Shown here piece by piece: positions 23,801 to 35,096 of a DNA stretch of 64,000 nucleotides (position 1 is the first letter of the stretch; the number at the start of each line of letters is the position of its first letter). The translations under genes and the position numbers were made by a program. Under the pieces are notes generated by a model that was given only the letters and a program-made list of their open reading frames with translations, had not been told where the DNA came from and ran no database searches. The DNA is from Chenopodium formosanum (lineage: Eukaryota; Streptophyta; Magnoliopsida; Caryophyllales; Amaranthaceae): positions 73,736,001 to 73,800,000 of the forward strand of contig CM044877.1 of NCBI GenBank assembly GCA_024500155.1. Direction: 5' to 3'.

Positions 23801-26146
23801 CATTTCCTCAAATTTGTCCAATAGATGCTCCATTTCTTTTCCAAAAGTTTTTATATTCTAACTCTATTAGACTGCAACGCTTCAGACGTGTTTTAGGTTC
23901 ATTAGTAACCGATATTGTCCTTCTGGGACAATAATTTAATTGGAGCATTTATAATTAGTATATGATCAATCATTTATATCCATCTTCAAGATGGTATCAT
24001 TTAAAAATATTTAAATAATATGCATGTGGCCACTTCTATTAAGTAAATAGTTAATATTTGAGTATAAGTATATTCCAAACTGACCATCAATATATTTTAT
24101 TATTTATATGCAAGAATTACTTACAATCTCCCCCTAATCCTTGCATATGGGGGTATGGAATGAATCAATCCAACAACCTTTAAAATCCTTTGGCAATGTC
24201 ATGTATCAAGTAACGTGTTCCTTTTAGCAAAAACATGCTTATATAAAATTATACTTATAGAACACTTATCATGTTCTTCATGCCCAATAACATTCATCTT
24301 AAAAAAAACGAAACCTCTTATATTTATGGGCTTAATAAATATTACAATCATCGTTAAAGACCTCAATACATTACTATAAAAATAACCCATGATGTTTATC
24401 CATGATGTTTAATCCATACTCATCATAATCACATAATTTGATCAAATTAAGACTTCTTGAGCAGTTAGCTTAGGCATATTATATAACTAAATATTATGTA
24501 TACCAGTTAAGAAATTTTTCACAATATTTTCTCTGCCTTTTTTCTTTTATTCCACTTCACTGTCTAAATATACAAGTGATAACAATACTCCATAACCGTG
24601 TCCTTGATTCAAGCCAAGGATTACGTGTGCATAATCAATCTACTCCTAGTTTACATATATTTCATCTAATTATCACTTGGGATTACGTACACAATATTTA
24701 TCAATATCTCCTAATATGGTGAAGTATATCCTCTAATTTTGAGATATAATTAGGAAATTATATCGTAACAATACTCCATAATAAATCAAAATTAATTTAA
24801 ATTTCTTTAGCATTAAACATTTAAACCTATGTAAAAACACATGTCATCTACAATACGTAGTATAAGATATAAACATACCATGAGAAAAATATTATAAATA
24901 AAGACTTAGGATCTAGTTTAGATAAATATATTTATAGTAGATTATCATGATGATGAATAATAGATAATCTTAGATTATTAATAATAAACATATCACATAA
25001 ACATAACAAAATCATGTGATAAAGCTAATTAAGTTTGATAACAATGAGCCAATGAGTAGGCATAATCACGAAATAAAAACAATAATAATAGCATAATTTG
25101 TTTGCTATACTTTATACAAAACCAAATACAAAGTAAACAATTAGAAGCAACAAAACTTATACAAGGTAAAACTAAGATTATTCTTGTAGCTTAGTCAACC
25201 TAAACCAATGGAATAATTCATTCAACCAAATGCAATTCTAATACTTTGTAACATAGTTTATCACATGGATTAACAATCATTATTTTCTCAAAATCACACT
25301 TTCTTGATACTCACTCGACTTCAAAGGGAACTAAAGAAGTGATGAAGGAAAAACTCTCAGGTTTATGATAGTATAAAAGTATTCGAGTCTTCATTAAATC
25401 CTATAACATATATCTAATGTTCAAACTTTAAGAAGGGTTTAATTAACATCTTATGTATTTTATTGGAACTTATCTAAATCCAAAAAAATATAATCTACAA
25501 CTATTAAAACAGTTCATAACTAATACACTTGAACACTCTATGATGGTGGTAAACCAGATACAATTGAAAGCAACATGTATACATTAGATCATCACATAAT
25601 TTGACGGAGATTGATGATGAAACCATCAGCTAATATCATTCTCCAAAATTATAGATATTCAAATAAGACAAATTAAGCCGAAACAAAACAATATTACACA
25701 TATTCAAATACGACAACTTAGCTGAAACAAATCAATAGCAATATCCCATATCTAACGAGCTTCATATTTCATTCATCAAAAACAGAGCATATAAATTAAT
25801 CAATCACATGACTAGTCTAATACCCTATAATTAATTAGTTTATTTTAAGAAAGACAATAATCTGACAAATTCAATAAAATATGGAGAAAAGAATATAGGG
25901 ATACCCATAAAGTTGCTATTAAACTCGCTCCTTAGCCGGGTAGGGTTGATTTTGTTTTATCATATATTTTTGCTTGAGACGACACCCAATCGACGAGACA
26001 AAGATCAAGAAGGAAGTACAATATATTTCTAAACCCAAATAACTTTCTTGCATACGATGAACTGTCAATCAAATCGAAAAGCAATTATGTATATGTATAT
26101 GAATCAAAAGAATTATTAATCATTTAGAGTTTTGGTGCTGATAACG

Positions 26147-26338
26147 TGTTGTGAAATAAGAGGGAAAGATGAGAGATTGAGAGAGAATTGATCTGTCTAT
26201 ATTATTCCATATATTAGGGGTATATATACACAGAATATAATAAGTAGGGTTTGCTTAGATAACAATAAACCCTAAATCTAGAATAATCCGGAAACTTACA
26301 AAGAGGATAATGGATATCCACACAATATTTTCATAACA
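26147..26338 (-). repeat. LTR (5' LTR in element orientation)
   Basis: 192 bp, paired with 20668-20859. The primer-binding-like site lies immediately outside its inner border on the minus strand. The target duplication AAAGA is at 26339-26343. Confidence 0.88.
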
Positions 26339-26343
26339 AAAGA

Positions 26344-26560
26344 TATTATTATTCAATTTTATAAAAGAAACCAAAAAAAAAAAAAAAAAAAAGCGTTTGA
26401 ACAAATTAATTTAACCAAACAAGACTTAATAATTTGATGACTGTTTTTTTTAAGGTGTCGAATTGGACGCCTAGGATTAGTTAATTAACAAATAAACGGT
26501 TGAGATTTAATCTCTTATTGTAGTCGATCATAGTCGTCCGTAATCGACGACTACGCTAGA
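26344..26560 (+). repeat. Right part of the split GTAGTCG-family repeat
   Basis: The sequence resumes after the LTR insertion and ends in GTAATCGACGACTACGCTAG, like the 3015 end of the first copy, so the LTR element inserted into this repeat. Confidence 0.55.
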
Positions 26561-26808
26561 ATTTTTGCAAAAAAAATCCCGTATATATGAGTTTTGCTTA
26601 AATATTATGAAGTACTCCGTATAAATTCATGATATTGAAAAAAAAGAAAAGAAAAAAAAAAAACTGTTCTGAGACTACTGACCAAGCCAAAAATTACAAG
26701 TAACCGTTTCATCCCTTACATAAAAAAAGAAAACTCTTAGTGCAGAAGCTGTAATTTACCACCTTCCACTAGCCTTATTTACTATAACATGTACTTGTAT
26801 TTGTATGT

Positions 26809-27432
26809 AGGGATGGTAATGGGTTGGGTTCAGTGATGCTCAGACTCGGAATTTTAGAAGTGGATCCAGATCTGACCCACACCCACCGAGTCTAAAAAAA
26901 TCAGACCCAGACTCAGATCCATCGGGTCTAACGGATCTCGGGTCTAAAACGGGTCCAACTATAATTTTTTTGTAATCTTTTATATAAATATTATAAATTT
27001 ATAACTACACTATTACTTGATATAATAAAAGATGCACTAAAAAAAATTTGTTCATATTTTTAATACACAAATAATTCATTCATTAAAAAGTAAAGACAAT
27101 GCATGAAAAAACTAAGATTCTTGGCTACTTGCTGTTTTGCTGGCTTTTTCTAAAGTCTATATTCTCAATCTCTAATTACGTAGTATATTACTAATCTAAT
27201 ATATATATGATTAAGTGGTTTATTTCATAATAGTATATCTGATATACATTTATAATTCATACAAAAAAAAAAAAAAAAAAAAACGGGTTCATGGGACGTG
27301 TCTGGGTCTAAAAAGTGTAGACCGAAACCCAAACCCGACCCATTAAACTTGAACCCAGACCCATCGAGTTTAAAATTTATGGACCCATACCCTAAAATAT
27401 GGATCGGATCCAGGACCCATTGCCATCCCTTA
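26809..27432. mobile_element. hAT-like element with GGGATGGTAATGGGT ends
   Basis: The left terminus TAGGGATGGTAATGGGT and the right terminus ACCCATTGCCATCCCTTA are inverted. Flanking 8-mers TTTGTATG and GTTGTATC match at six positions. The interior is full of GGGTCTAAAA/CCAGACCC motifs and a poly-A, with no ORF beyond translated repeats. The same terminus type occurs near 1009 and 3140. Confidence 0.6.
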
Positions 27433-27599
27433 GTTGTATCAATAACTTCAACTTTTTTTTTTTTTTTTAAAGATGCATGGGATTAAACATAGATAAACGA
27501 GTTAGTTACAACACCAAGGTTCAAAGCTGGGACATCACCAGCTGAAATTAAGTTTAGTTTTACAAGTTCAGAGCAGCGCTCTTCTTCAAAAGATACACA

Positions 27600-27863
27600 T
27601 CAAACTGAAGGTGGGTAGTGCAAAATGTAAGTCTGATTAACAAGCTCCAGCTTCTTCCTTGCATCTTTCGCTACTAGGTCAGCTACTGAGTTGGATTGTC
27701 TTCCCTCAAAGTGCAACTCTAGAGGGTGCAGCTCCCTTAGCAGGTCCATGGATTTTGTGATCAGAATAGGTAAGTTAGCAGTAGATTGACATCCACCAAT
27801 TTCTTCCACAACCCTTTTGGAATATGAAATTATTATCCCATTCTCCCATCTCTTCTGTTTCAC
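27600..27863 (-). pseudogene. LINE RNase H-like fragment
   Basis: Residues such as LELHFEGRQSNSVADLVAKDA resemble the C-terminal part of plant RNase H domains (the E-GRQSN-ADxLA signature). The start is not a true start, and flanking frames at 27775-27963 carry further pieces. Product of the LINE, non-functional. Confidence 0.6.
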
Positions 27864-28174
27864 CCAAATTAGTCCTATGTGGACAGCTTAAGTTCAGCAT
27901 CGAAACTAGTGGGGGTGTAGCCTCTCCAAGATAGACCTTGAATCCAATCACCCTTTTAATCACTACATATCACACCAACACCCATGCTCTTGTTTGCATC
28001 AGTGAAAGTCGCAATTGATTTTAAAAAAGGAAAGGAGGGAGGAGACCATGAATCATGAGAGGGCTTAGGATTTTCTGATGTACAATTTTTTGAGAAATAG
28101 CTCTCAGAAGTAGCCCAGATACACTGGTGGATAGCTTGTTTTGTGGGAATTTTTTTTTTTAAAAGCCATGCATT

Positions 28175-28558
28175 TCATCTTAGCCAAATGTGCCAAAAAA
28201 TGAAGGAAAATAGAACGTTCCATGGGATTGAATGAACACAAGTAGAGGAGATGCTGATGTTCTGATGCATCCAATTTAGCCAAAGGAAAGGTTGTTGGTG
28301 ATTAACTGGATATGGAAACTGATTCCAGAACTCTTTAGCCCGAGGGAAATAGATGAAAAGGTGGCTTAGAGATTCCTCTGTTGATGGACAGAAAGGGCAA
28401 CAAGGGTTATTATGTGGGATTCTTTTGTGAAGATTCAAATTTGAAGCTATTCTGTCCCAAATGAGTTTCCAAAGGAATAACTTGATTTTTGGGTGAGTGT
28501 GGAGTTTCCAGAATCTTTTCCACTCAAAAGAAGGTGATTTTGAACCGCAAAGATTCAT
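28175..28558 (-). pseudogene. LINE zf-RVT fragment
   Basis: The sequence WKLHTHPKIKLFLWKLIWD, then ASNLNLHKRI, and CPFCPSTEESLSHLFI matches the zinc-binding region that follows reverse transcriptase in plant L1 elements (W...P.K..F.W, CP.C....E...H). The usual final Cys appears replaced (FIYFPRA). An adjacent frame at 28722-28904 (WKGIRKAWSVFEKSLVWGVG) supplies the segment just upstream. Confidence 0.72.
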
Positions 28559-29414
28559 TACTTCTTGTCTAGCCTTTGAGGCTTGAAATTTTCCCTATAT
28601 AGGTCCAGGTGGAGTAAGGAGTGTCCTTACCTTGTGAGATATGTACTGAAGAGATGGCTTCAAACATGTCTTGAGTGAGCTCAAAGGATAATTGTTGTTG
28701 TAGTTCCTGTTTAGAGTTGAGCTAACAACTTCTAAGGTCAAGGGAAAGTGTAGGTCTAGGTAGTGGACCAACTAGAGATTGTCTCAGAGATTGGTTAAGT
28801 AACCACCTGTCTTCCCAAACATTGATATCCATACCATTCCCCACACCCCACACTAAGCTCTTCTCAAAAACACTCCAAGCTTTCCTTATTCCTTTCCAGA
28901 TCATAGAACCTTTATTGAAAGGGGTAGGGAAACTCTTTTTATCAATATATTTTTCCCTAAGTCAGCTTGCTACCCATCCCATATTATTGAAGGCAGACCA
29001 GCATAACTTTGTTAGGGAAATAGTGTTGATGAGATCATGTTTTACAAACCCCAATCCTCCTTCAGACTTGGGGTGACAAATGTTGTCCCAAGAGATACAA
29101 GTGATCTTCTTCCCTGACTGGGAGTTACCCCAAAATAAGTTTGAACAAATGGCATCTAATTTCTAGCAAACATAAGAAGGAAAAGGAATGGCTTGCATGT
29201 AGTATCTTGGGATGGATTGAAAGGTTGACTGAATAAGGATAACTTTCCTTGCTTTTGAGAGCAAGGAGGATTTCTATGATGCTAATATTTCACCAACTTT
29301 ATCAATGATGAACTAGAGTTGTCTTTTAGAGTGTTTTTTTGGTGTGAGGGGGAAACCAAGGTACTTACCTAGGTCTTGGGTTGTTGTGATGTTCAGTTCC
29401 AGCTCAAACTTATC

Positions 29415-30310
29415 CAGAGACGGACCTATGTAGTAACAAGGGGTAGCACTTGCTACCCCTAAAAAAAAAAATTATAACACTGTTAATCAAAGAGACCTGT
29501 TATTTGAAATAACAAGTCTCTTTGATTATTCCATAGCAAACTAATACCTGACCTGCTGACCAGCGCACTTCCCCTTTTAAACAAAAAGAGACCGGTTGTA
29601 TAAAAACGGGTCTCTTAGGTTATTTTTTTTTTTAAATTTTTTTTTAACTTTTTTCTTTTGACTTTATTTTTTCTTTTATTATTTATTTTTTACTTTTCTT
29701 CTACTTGTATTAGTTGTATCTTGTATGTGTTTATGTGTGTATAATTAATTTAGTATTCGTCCATTTTTTTTAAACGACTTTCATTCAAATAGTAAAATCT
29801 ATGCTTTTTAAGTAATAATACAAATTTGTTTAAAAACTTTAATCATTTTTTTAAAGAGAACTTTAATTATTTTTCAAATATCGTACATGATACCCAATCT
29901 AAAGAAAAGATTATATAAAATGAGTAGCTTATTCATTCTCTTTATATTAAGACCCCTTGGCCTTCATTTGATGAATTTCTGTACATTTTAATTGCATTTT
30001 TCATTTTTACAATGCACATATTTAGTAAGTAATACATTTACTAATTAGTTTTATACGAGAAATAATTTCATTTTATTTATATTATACCAGTATAAATTAT
30101 CATCTAGTTTATAACCTTACGAATAATAGATGCGGAAAATATATATACAAAAGTAATTAATTTATCGGACATATGGAGTATACTTTTTAATTTGATCATT
30201 GTGTTATATTGACAATTAGAATATTAATTTTTCTATATTTGTAAAAATACATGTTAAAATTTTTAAAGCTAATTATGAATTGATAATGTATACAAAATGT
30301 ATAATAACTC

Positions 30311-30380
<70 letters not shown>

Positions 30381-30435
30381 TTTTCTTCTTATTGCTTAAT
30401 GTTACCCCTCATTAGAAATCCTGGATCCGCCACTG
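29415..30435. mobile_element. hAT-like element inserted in the LINE
   Basis: The left end CAGAGACGGACCTA and the reverse complement of the right end CAGTGGCGGATCCA are similar. The 8-bp flanks AACTTATC (29407-29414) and AACTCATC (30436-30443) differ at one base. It carries an internal inverted repeat (GAGACCTGTTATTTG / AAATAACAAGTCTC) and a (TA)n at about 30313-30371. No transposase ORF. Confidence 0.75.
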
Positions 30436-30713
30436 AACTCATCTATCATGGATTGGGGTGTGTTTTTGGAGAAAAGAATGGAGCTTTTATGGTCATTCAT
30501 CCTTCGACCCGACATATTGAAGAAGGATAGAAGGGTGGAAGAAAGGGACTTTAGTGCTTTATGAGTAGTTTGTCCAAACAGAAGGACATCATTCGCAAAA
30601 AGAAGATGGGAAATTAGAGTCTTACCGCCTCTAAATCTAAAGGGTGCCCAACATTTTCCCTGACATTGTTTCTGAATCATCTGAGATAAGTATTCCATGC
30701 AGCTTATTAACAA
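30436..30713 (-). pseudogene. LINE reverse transcriptase, C-terminal part
   Basis: ISHLLFANDVLLFGQ corresponds to reverse transcriptase motif C, normally FADD, here FAND: one catalytic Asp is changed to Asn. NMSGRRMNDHKS follows as in plant L1 elements (LSGLRIN..KS). The frame is cut at the hAT-like element border. Confidence 0.75.
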
Positions 30714-30724
30714 GTAAGGGGAAA

Positions 30725-31357
30725 TTAAAGAGGGTCCCCTTGTCTTAATCCCCTTGTGGGGTTGAAGGAAGAGGACATCTTTCCATTGATTAGGATAGAA
30801 GAAGAGACAGATGAAATGCAGCTCATGATAAGGTTTACGAAATCCAAATCAAAATTAAAGTAGAGAAGGCAATGACGAATGAAAGGCAATTCCATTCGAT
30901 CATAAGCCTTCTCTAAGTCAATTTTCAAAGCAAAAACACCTTTCCTTCCTTTCCTATTTTTATCCATTGAGTGGATGATTTCAGAAGCAATAATGAAATT
31001 TATGTCAGTCCCCCTCTTGGGAAGAAAGCTGTTCTGATTAGGAGAAATGAAGGAATCTAGCTTTGATCTTATTCTGTTTACCAGAATCTTTGAGAGGAAT
31101 TTATAATACGAATTTACAAGACTAATGGGCCTAAAACTAGTGATTTTTGTAGGATTGTCTATTTTTGGGATTAGGTAAATGATAGTTTTATTTATAGCTA
31201 CGAGAACTGAGTTATTCCAAAATATTGCAGAATGGAAGGAAAGGCAGTCTTGTTGGACATCCTCCCAAAAATGGTGAAAGAAAATAGCATGAAAGCCATC
31301 CTCACCCGGTGCTTTCAATGCAACGACAGAGAACACTACATCTTTTACTTCTGCCAT
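30725..31357 (-). pseudogene. LINE reverse transcriptase, N-terminal part
   Basis: AEVKDVVFSVVALKAPGEDG, FRPISLVNSYYKFLSKILVN, FALKIDLEKAYDRM (motif A) and the final GLRQGDPL (motif B) are diagnostic of L1-type reverse transcriptase. It is separated by a stop/frameshift from the 30436-30713 piece. The expected order on the minus strand is preserved. Confidence 0.85.
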
Positions 31358-31486
31358 AGAAGGAAGGCACAGGAGATGGTGTTTGTGGAGACCGGGGTGG
31401 TAGGAAGAGAGATAGGACTGGAAGAGAAGAGGGAGGTGAAGTGATCGACAATATGATCATGAATTCACATAGGATCAGAGATCACC

Positions 31487-31735
31487 TCATTTTTTAGAGA
31501 AAAGATTTTGTTCTTTTTTTTTTCTGGATGGTGGCTGACAGGTGAAAGAACTGTGTATTATGATCACCATGCATAAGCCAATCCGATCTTGAACGATCCA
31601 TCCAATACATTTCTTCTTGTTCAAGGAGTGAATTAAGCTCTGTATCAAGGGAGCACTCCAAGTTAAAAAGGAAATTATTGGTTGTACCCTTTCAAGTGCC
31701 TTTTGGGCCCCCACAATTTTGGCCCTTAATTTCAT
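31487..31735 (-). pseudogene. LINE linker between endonuclease and reverse transcriptase
   Basis: A decayed frame with IGWIVQDRIGLCM...HSSF, resembling the W.QRSR..W...GD.N..FFH stretch that precedes reverse transcriptase in plant L1 proteins. Recognised by position and weak similarity only. Confidence 0.4.
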
Positions 31736-31875
31736 AATTTTTTGGGAAATTGATCCAAAAACATTTTTAGCCCAATCAGTAGATTTAGAAACAAGATGAT
31801 GGAGCTTTTGGGGTAAGAAGTTGTTGGATTCAGCCCAAAACTTTTTTATAAACGGGTCAAATTCGGGTCTCCTAG

Positions 31876-33508
31876 TGTAGGGAATATTTCAAGCATTACC
31901 CCAAACTTGAACCCCACTGGGATCATACACTTAAGTACCGTGGCGTCCAAAGGGAAGGAAGCTAGAGCAAAAGAGCCGCCAACAAGTTTTAGGAACTTGT
32001 AAACCGTTCATAGGGTGAAGGTTACACCCCTTAACGATCCAGGAGATCGTCAACTCCAATAGGTCTGGAACCATGACTGGAAGTTCGGGGATGAAGATAC
32101 AAATCCAACCTAAAAGATATTGAACCTGCCCTAATAATAGGCCTCTACTTTATTCTTCTCGTATTCATGTGCGCTTTCTGACTAACATGCAATCATTAGG
32201 TTTACCCTAAACCTGTTTAATCTATGTTGGTTGAATATTAATGCACAAATAAATCTATTATTGACGATCACTTGAATTATAATCATATTAACCCTAAACA
32301 AGATTATTAATTATCTTATTAAGCGTGATTACAAGTACAAATTCTCTTTAAACAAGTATAAAAGGCGTGATCAAGCAATAACAAATAAATATATCAAGCA
32401 ACATAATAATAATCATGATCATAATAATTATAATAATAATAATCATAATCTTAATCACGATCATAATAATTATAATAATAATAATCATCATAATCATAAC
32501 AATTATAAAAATAATCATGTTACAGCATAATATTAATTGCAAGATCCTAGGCATGATACTAACAAGATTAATAACAAACCCTAGCATGTCACTAAACATT
32601 AAAAATCAAAGCTTTAGCCCTAACATGATACTAACATAATATTAGGAAGAGAATTATAGTTATTACCCTAAACATGATACTAGGAAGATCAAAACACCCT
32701 AACATGAGACTTGGATGCCTCGTATATCTTTCTAATAACAAAATACACACGTTAGTAACTTCAAGGAAAATAATAATCAAACAATTAAATTAAATAATTG
32801 AAAGAGAGATTTGAGACCAAACCCTCATAAATTAAAACCTTTCACGTCTAGGGCAAAGGCAACTTCGAACTTGGCTAGATGTTTCTAGAACTGTCGCCAG
32901 ACGCCGCACTCTGTTGCCAGGCGACAGCTGTCGTATGGCGCTGGAAATAAATTTACACGCGTTTTCTTATTTTGATAAAATTTTACCGTACGAGAGGATA
33001 AAATCATATTTTCCTTAAAAACACTTCTTTTATTCTGATTAAAACTCCTAAAAGTCAACTAAAGTCAATTTATCAATGCTAATTAAATTAGGATTCAAAA
33101 GAACCTTCTAGAAGATTCTAGAAGACTATAATCAATCCTAATCACATTAGGAATGATAAATCAATATTAGGCCCTCCTCTAGATCATTAGGCCGCATATA
33201 AATATCAAACCGGGCCCAGTTTAGTAATTTGGCCATAACTTCCTCATTATTCATCGGAATTGGGCTTATAATATATCGTTGGAAAGCTCTTTTCGAAACC
33301 GACCCAACTACACTATTATTGGACCCTTTCTATGGACCAAACCAACTGGATTGGCTGTTTTCTTAAAATAGGTTTTCAAAAACAAAGAGAAATAAAAACT
33401 AACCACAACACTAGACTTTCCACACTTTCACTTCATTCGATTATGATTCGACGTAAAAGGTACTCATCACTAGGTTTGGTTTTGGGGAGACACAAATGGG
33501 TGTCTACA
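31876..33508 (-). repeat. Solo LTR (copy A), 1.63 kb
   Basis: It begins TGTAGGGAATATTT, ends GGGTGTCTACA and is flanked by the 5-bp duplication CCTAG (31871-31875 and 33509-33513). No internal region or partner LTR is adjacent, so it is a solo LTR left by recombination. It is the opposite-strand relative of 35097-37041. A degenerate AATAAT/ATCATGATC array lies at about 32404-32520. It splits the LINE endonuclease from the linker. Confidence 0.85.
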
Positions 33509-33513
33509 CCTAG

Positions 33514-33786
33514 CCACATTGGTTCAAATCTGAACAATTTTTGGCCCGAGATTTCGATCCATTTATCAAAGCCCAATAAAACCGGGTTATGGTCCGAACT
33601 TAATCTAGGTAGGTTTTGAACTACAGCATCCGGAAATAACCAGATCCAGGCATGGATAGCCCTGAACCTATCAAGTCGCTCGAAAATCGGATTCTTTCTT
33701 CTTTTATTAAACCAAGTGTGCTTATGACCCGTATACCCAAGGTCAATTAGGCCACATTTATCCATGGTTTCTTTGTAAATGTTCAT
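33514..33786 (-). pseudogene. LINE endonuclease fragment (middle)
   Basis: CGLIDLGYTGHKHTWFNKRR, then ERLDRF, and NLPRLSSDHNPVLL match the apurinic-like endonuclease of plant L1 elements, including the SDHNP/SDHxP catalytic motif. The open frame continues into the solo LTR to 33433, but that part is not LINE-derived. Confidence 0.82.
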
Positions 33787-34034
33787 TTGGTTAATTGGTT
33801 GTTAATTCCCGCCCCATTTTTTGTGAGGAAAAAAAAATTTCATATTAAAATCCCCACAGGCAACCCACGCCAATTTAATTGAATCTTTTAGCATAAGTAG
33901 ATCATGCCACATCTTTATTCTAGCTTTTGCACAAATACTAGCATAAATAGAAGAAAGAAAGAAAGGAGGTTTATCTTTCACCTAAATCACCGCGTGAATT
34001 GCGCGTGGTTCCTTTGAGACAACAAGGATATTGT

Positions 34035-34499
34035 TCACTCCCGAGTTCTAGAGCATGAGTATCCCCTAGAGAGTCCCACCGGATCCACCACTTCGAAGGA
34101 TTTGAAGGGGAGGTTTTCGACTATCTCTTCGACCCCCGATTTTTGGACTTTAGTTTCAGTGATGACAACAATTTCAGGGTTGTGATCTTGGATTAGTTGG
34201 CGGATGTTGCGCTTAAACCCCCTTCGCGCGATACCCCTAGCATTCCATAGTAGAATTGACATTCCGCGATTCATGAATGGAAGTTTTGCCAGCTCCTTCT
34301 TGGATTCGTATGATGCATTGGTGTCGACTGTTATGTAGCGTCCCAAGTACTGGCTGTATTTTTCCAGTGTGTTCACCTTGACTTTTAGACCAAACATCTG
34401 ATTGGTCTTCCCCTTTTTCGTTCCCCAAGCAGAGTGGAGCTGGAGCTGAGTGGCCTCGCGTACTAGGTGTAGCCATTTTACGTTGTTTGTTCCGACCAT
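34035..34499 (-). pseudogene. LINE endonuclease N-terminal fragment and upstream ORF
   Basis: MSILLWNARGIARRGFKRNI followed by LIQDHNPEIVVITETKV is the classic endonuclease start (WN.RG, ETK). The residues before it (HLVREATQLQLHS...KYSQYLGRYITVD) probably belong to the upstream LINE ORF or leader. The frame breaks downstream near 34035. Confidence 0.8.
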
Positions 34500-34855
34500 G
34501 GACTACACCAACAGCCAGTCGCTTGTAATCGACGTGGCTTTTATTTCTTGCAGAAGCACGAGTTCTTGGTCCGACATTTGTTGAAGTTCCCAGGGCATCA
34601 CCAAGCCTGAATAATTTGCCTGAAGTTGGGTGATCCACCAGTGCATTAGGATTCCCAATGGTTCGTTCATAAGCTTCACGTCCTCTAGATATGGGACGTG
34701 TGCCGGCATTAGGACCCTTGGGTCTACATGGTCCTGCATCTGGAGATTGGAGAAGAAAGTCGCAACCTTCTTCGGTTCGAGTAGGATCTGTCGAACTAGT
34801 CCTAGAGTATGAGAATTCCAATCTCCCAACAGACCCTGAGAAAAGAAGGTTTGAA

Positions 34856-34995
34856 GATTGGCATTTCTTTGCCATTTTTGCAAAAGCTGTCTTAGAGAAG
34901 AAGAAAGAGCAAGAGAAAGAAATAAAGTTTTGGAAGCAATTACTATTGGTAGAATAAATAGTGGAAATCTTTTGACAGAAAACCGCATAATATAT
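34856..34995 (-). pseudogene. Inverted REM 5' UTR and first codons
   Basis: On the minus strand, AGATTTCCACTA...TCCAAAACTTTATTTCT, a CT-rich leader and GCTTTTGCAAAAATGGCAAA match the leader and MAKKCQ start of the intact REM gene (3380-3492). After six codons the sequence becomes LINE-related. This is therefore a fragment of a REM 5' end in inverted orientation, joined to the LINE. Confidence 0.6.
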
Positions 34996-35096
34996 ACGTA
35001 GTAATTAAATTTATATATCAATTGTGATTGATGAGGAAGACAAAGATGATGAAGATGATTCTAAGTACCAACTTGTTTGGAGACGCAGAACAAGGG

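Larger units (their letters stand above)
20668..26338 (-). mobile_element. ORF-less LTR retrotransposon, 5.7 kb (Copia-like)
   Basis: Two 192-bp terminal repeats (20668-20859 and 26147-26338) start TGTTGTGAAA, end TTTTCATAACA and differ at about three positions. The 5-bp duplication AAAGA lies on both sides. On the minus strand the 5' LTR is followed by CGTTATCAGCACC, a primer-binding-site type used by many plant Copia elements. The other internal end carries ATCCAATGGGGAG, a polypurine-like tract. The 5.3-kb interior has only short frames and no recognisable gag, protease, integrase or reverse transcriptase. Near-identical LTRs with no ORF point to a young non-autonomous element mobilised in trans. 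Confidence 0.85.
27450..34855 (-). mobile_element. Decayed L1-type LINE, interrupted by two insertions
   Basis: On the minus strand, in order from the 5' side, are an endonuclease start (about 34035-34260), an endonuclease middle (33514-33786), a linker, a reverse transcriptase (31357 down to about 30436), a zinc-binding zf-RVT region (about 28560-28175) and an RNase H-like end (about 27863-27600). The unit ends at a poly-T at about 27452-27470, the minus-strand poly-A tail. Stops and frameshifts are frequent. A solo LTR (31876-33508) and an hAT-like element (29415-30435) split it. The 5' end abuts a REM-derived fragment at about 34860. Confidence 0.8.

Noticed and set aside
34691..34957. Plus-strand 88-codon frame ending in a Lys/Glu-rich tail
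   Set aside because: It lies antisense to LINE and REM-derived sequence; the Lys/Glu-rich tail is the complement of the CT-rich REM leader.
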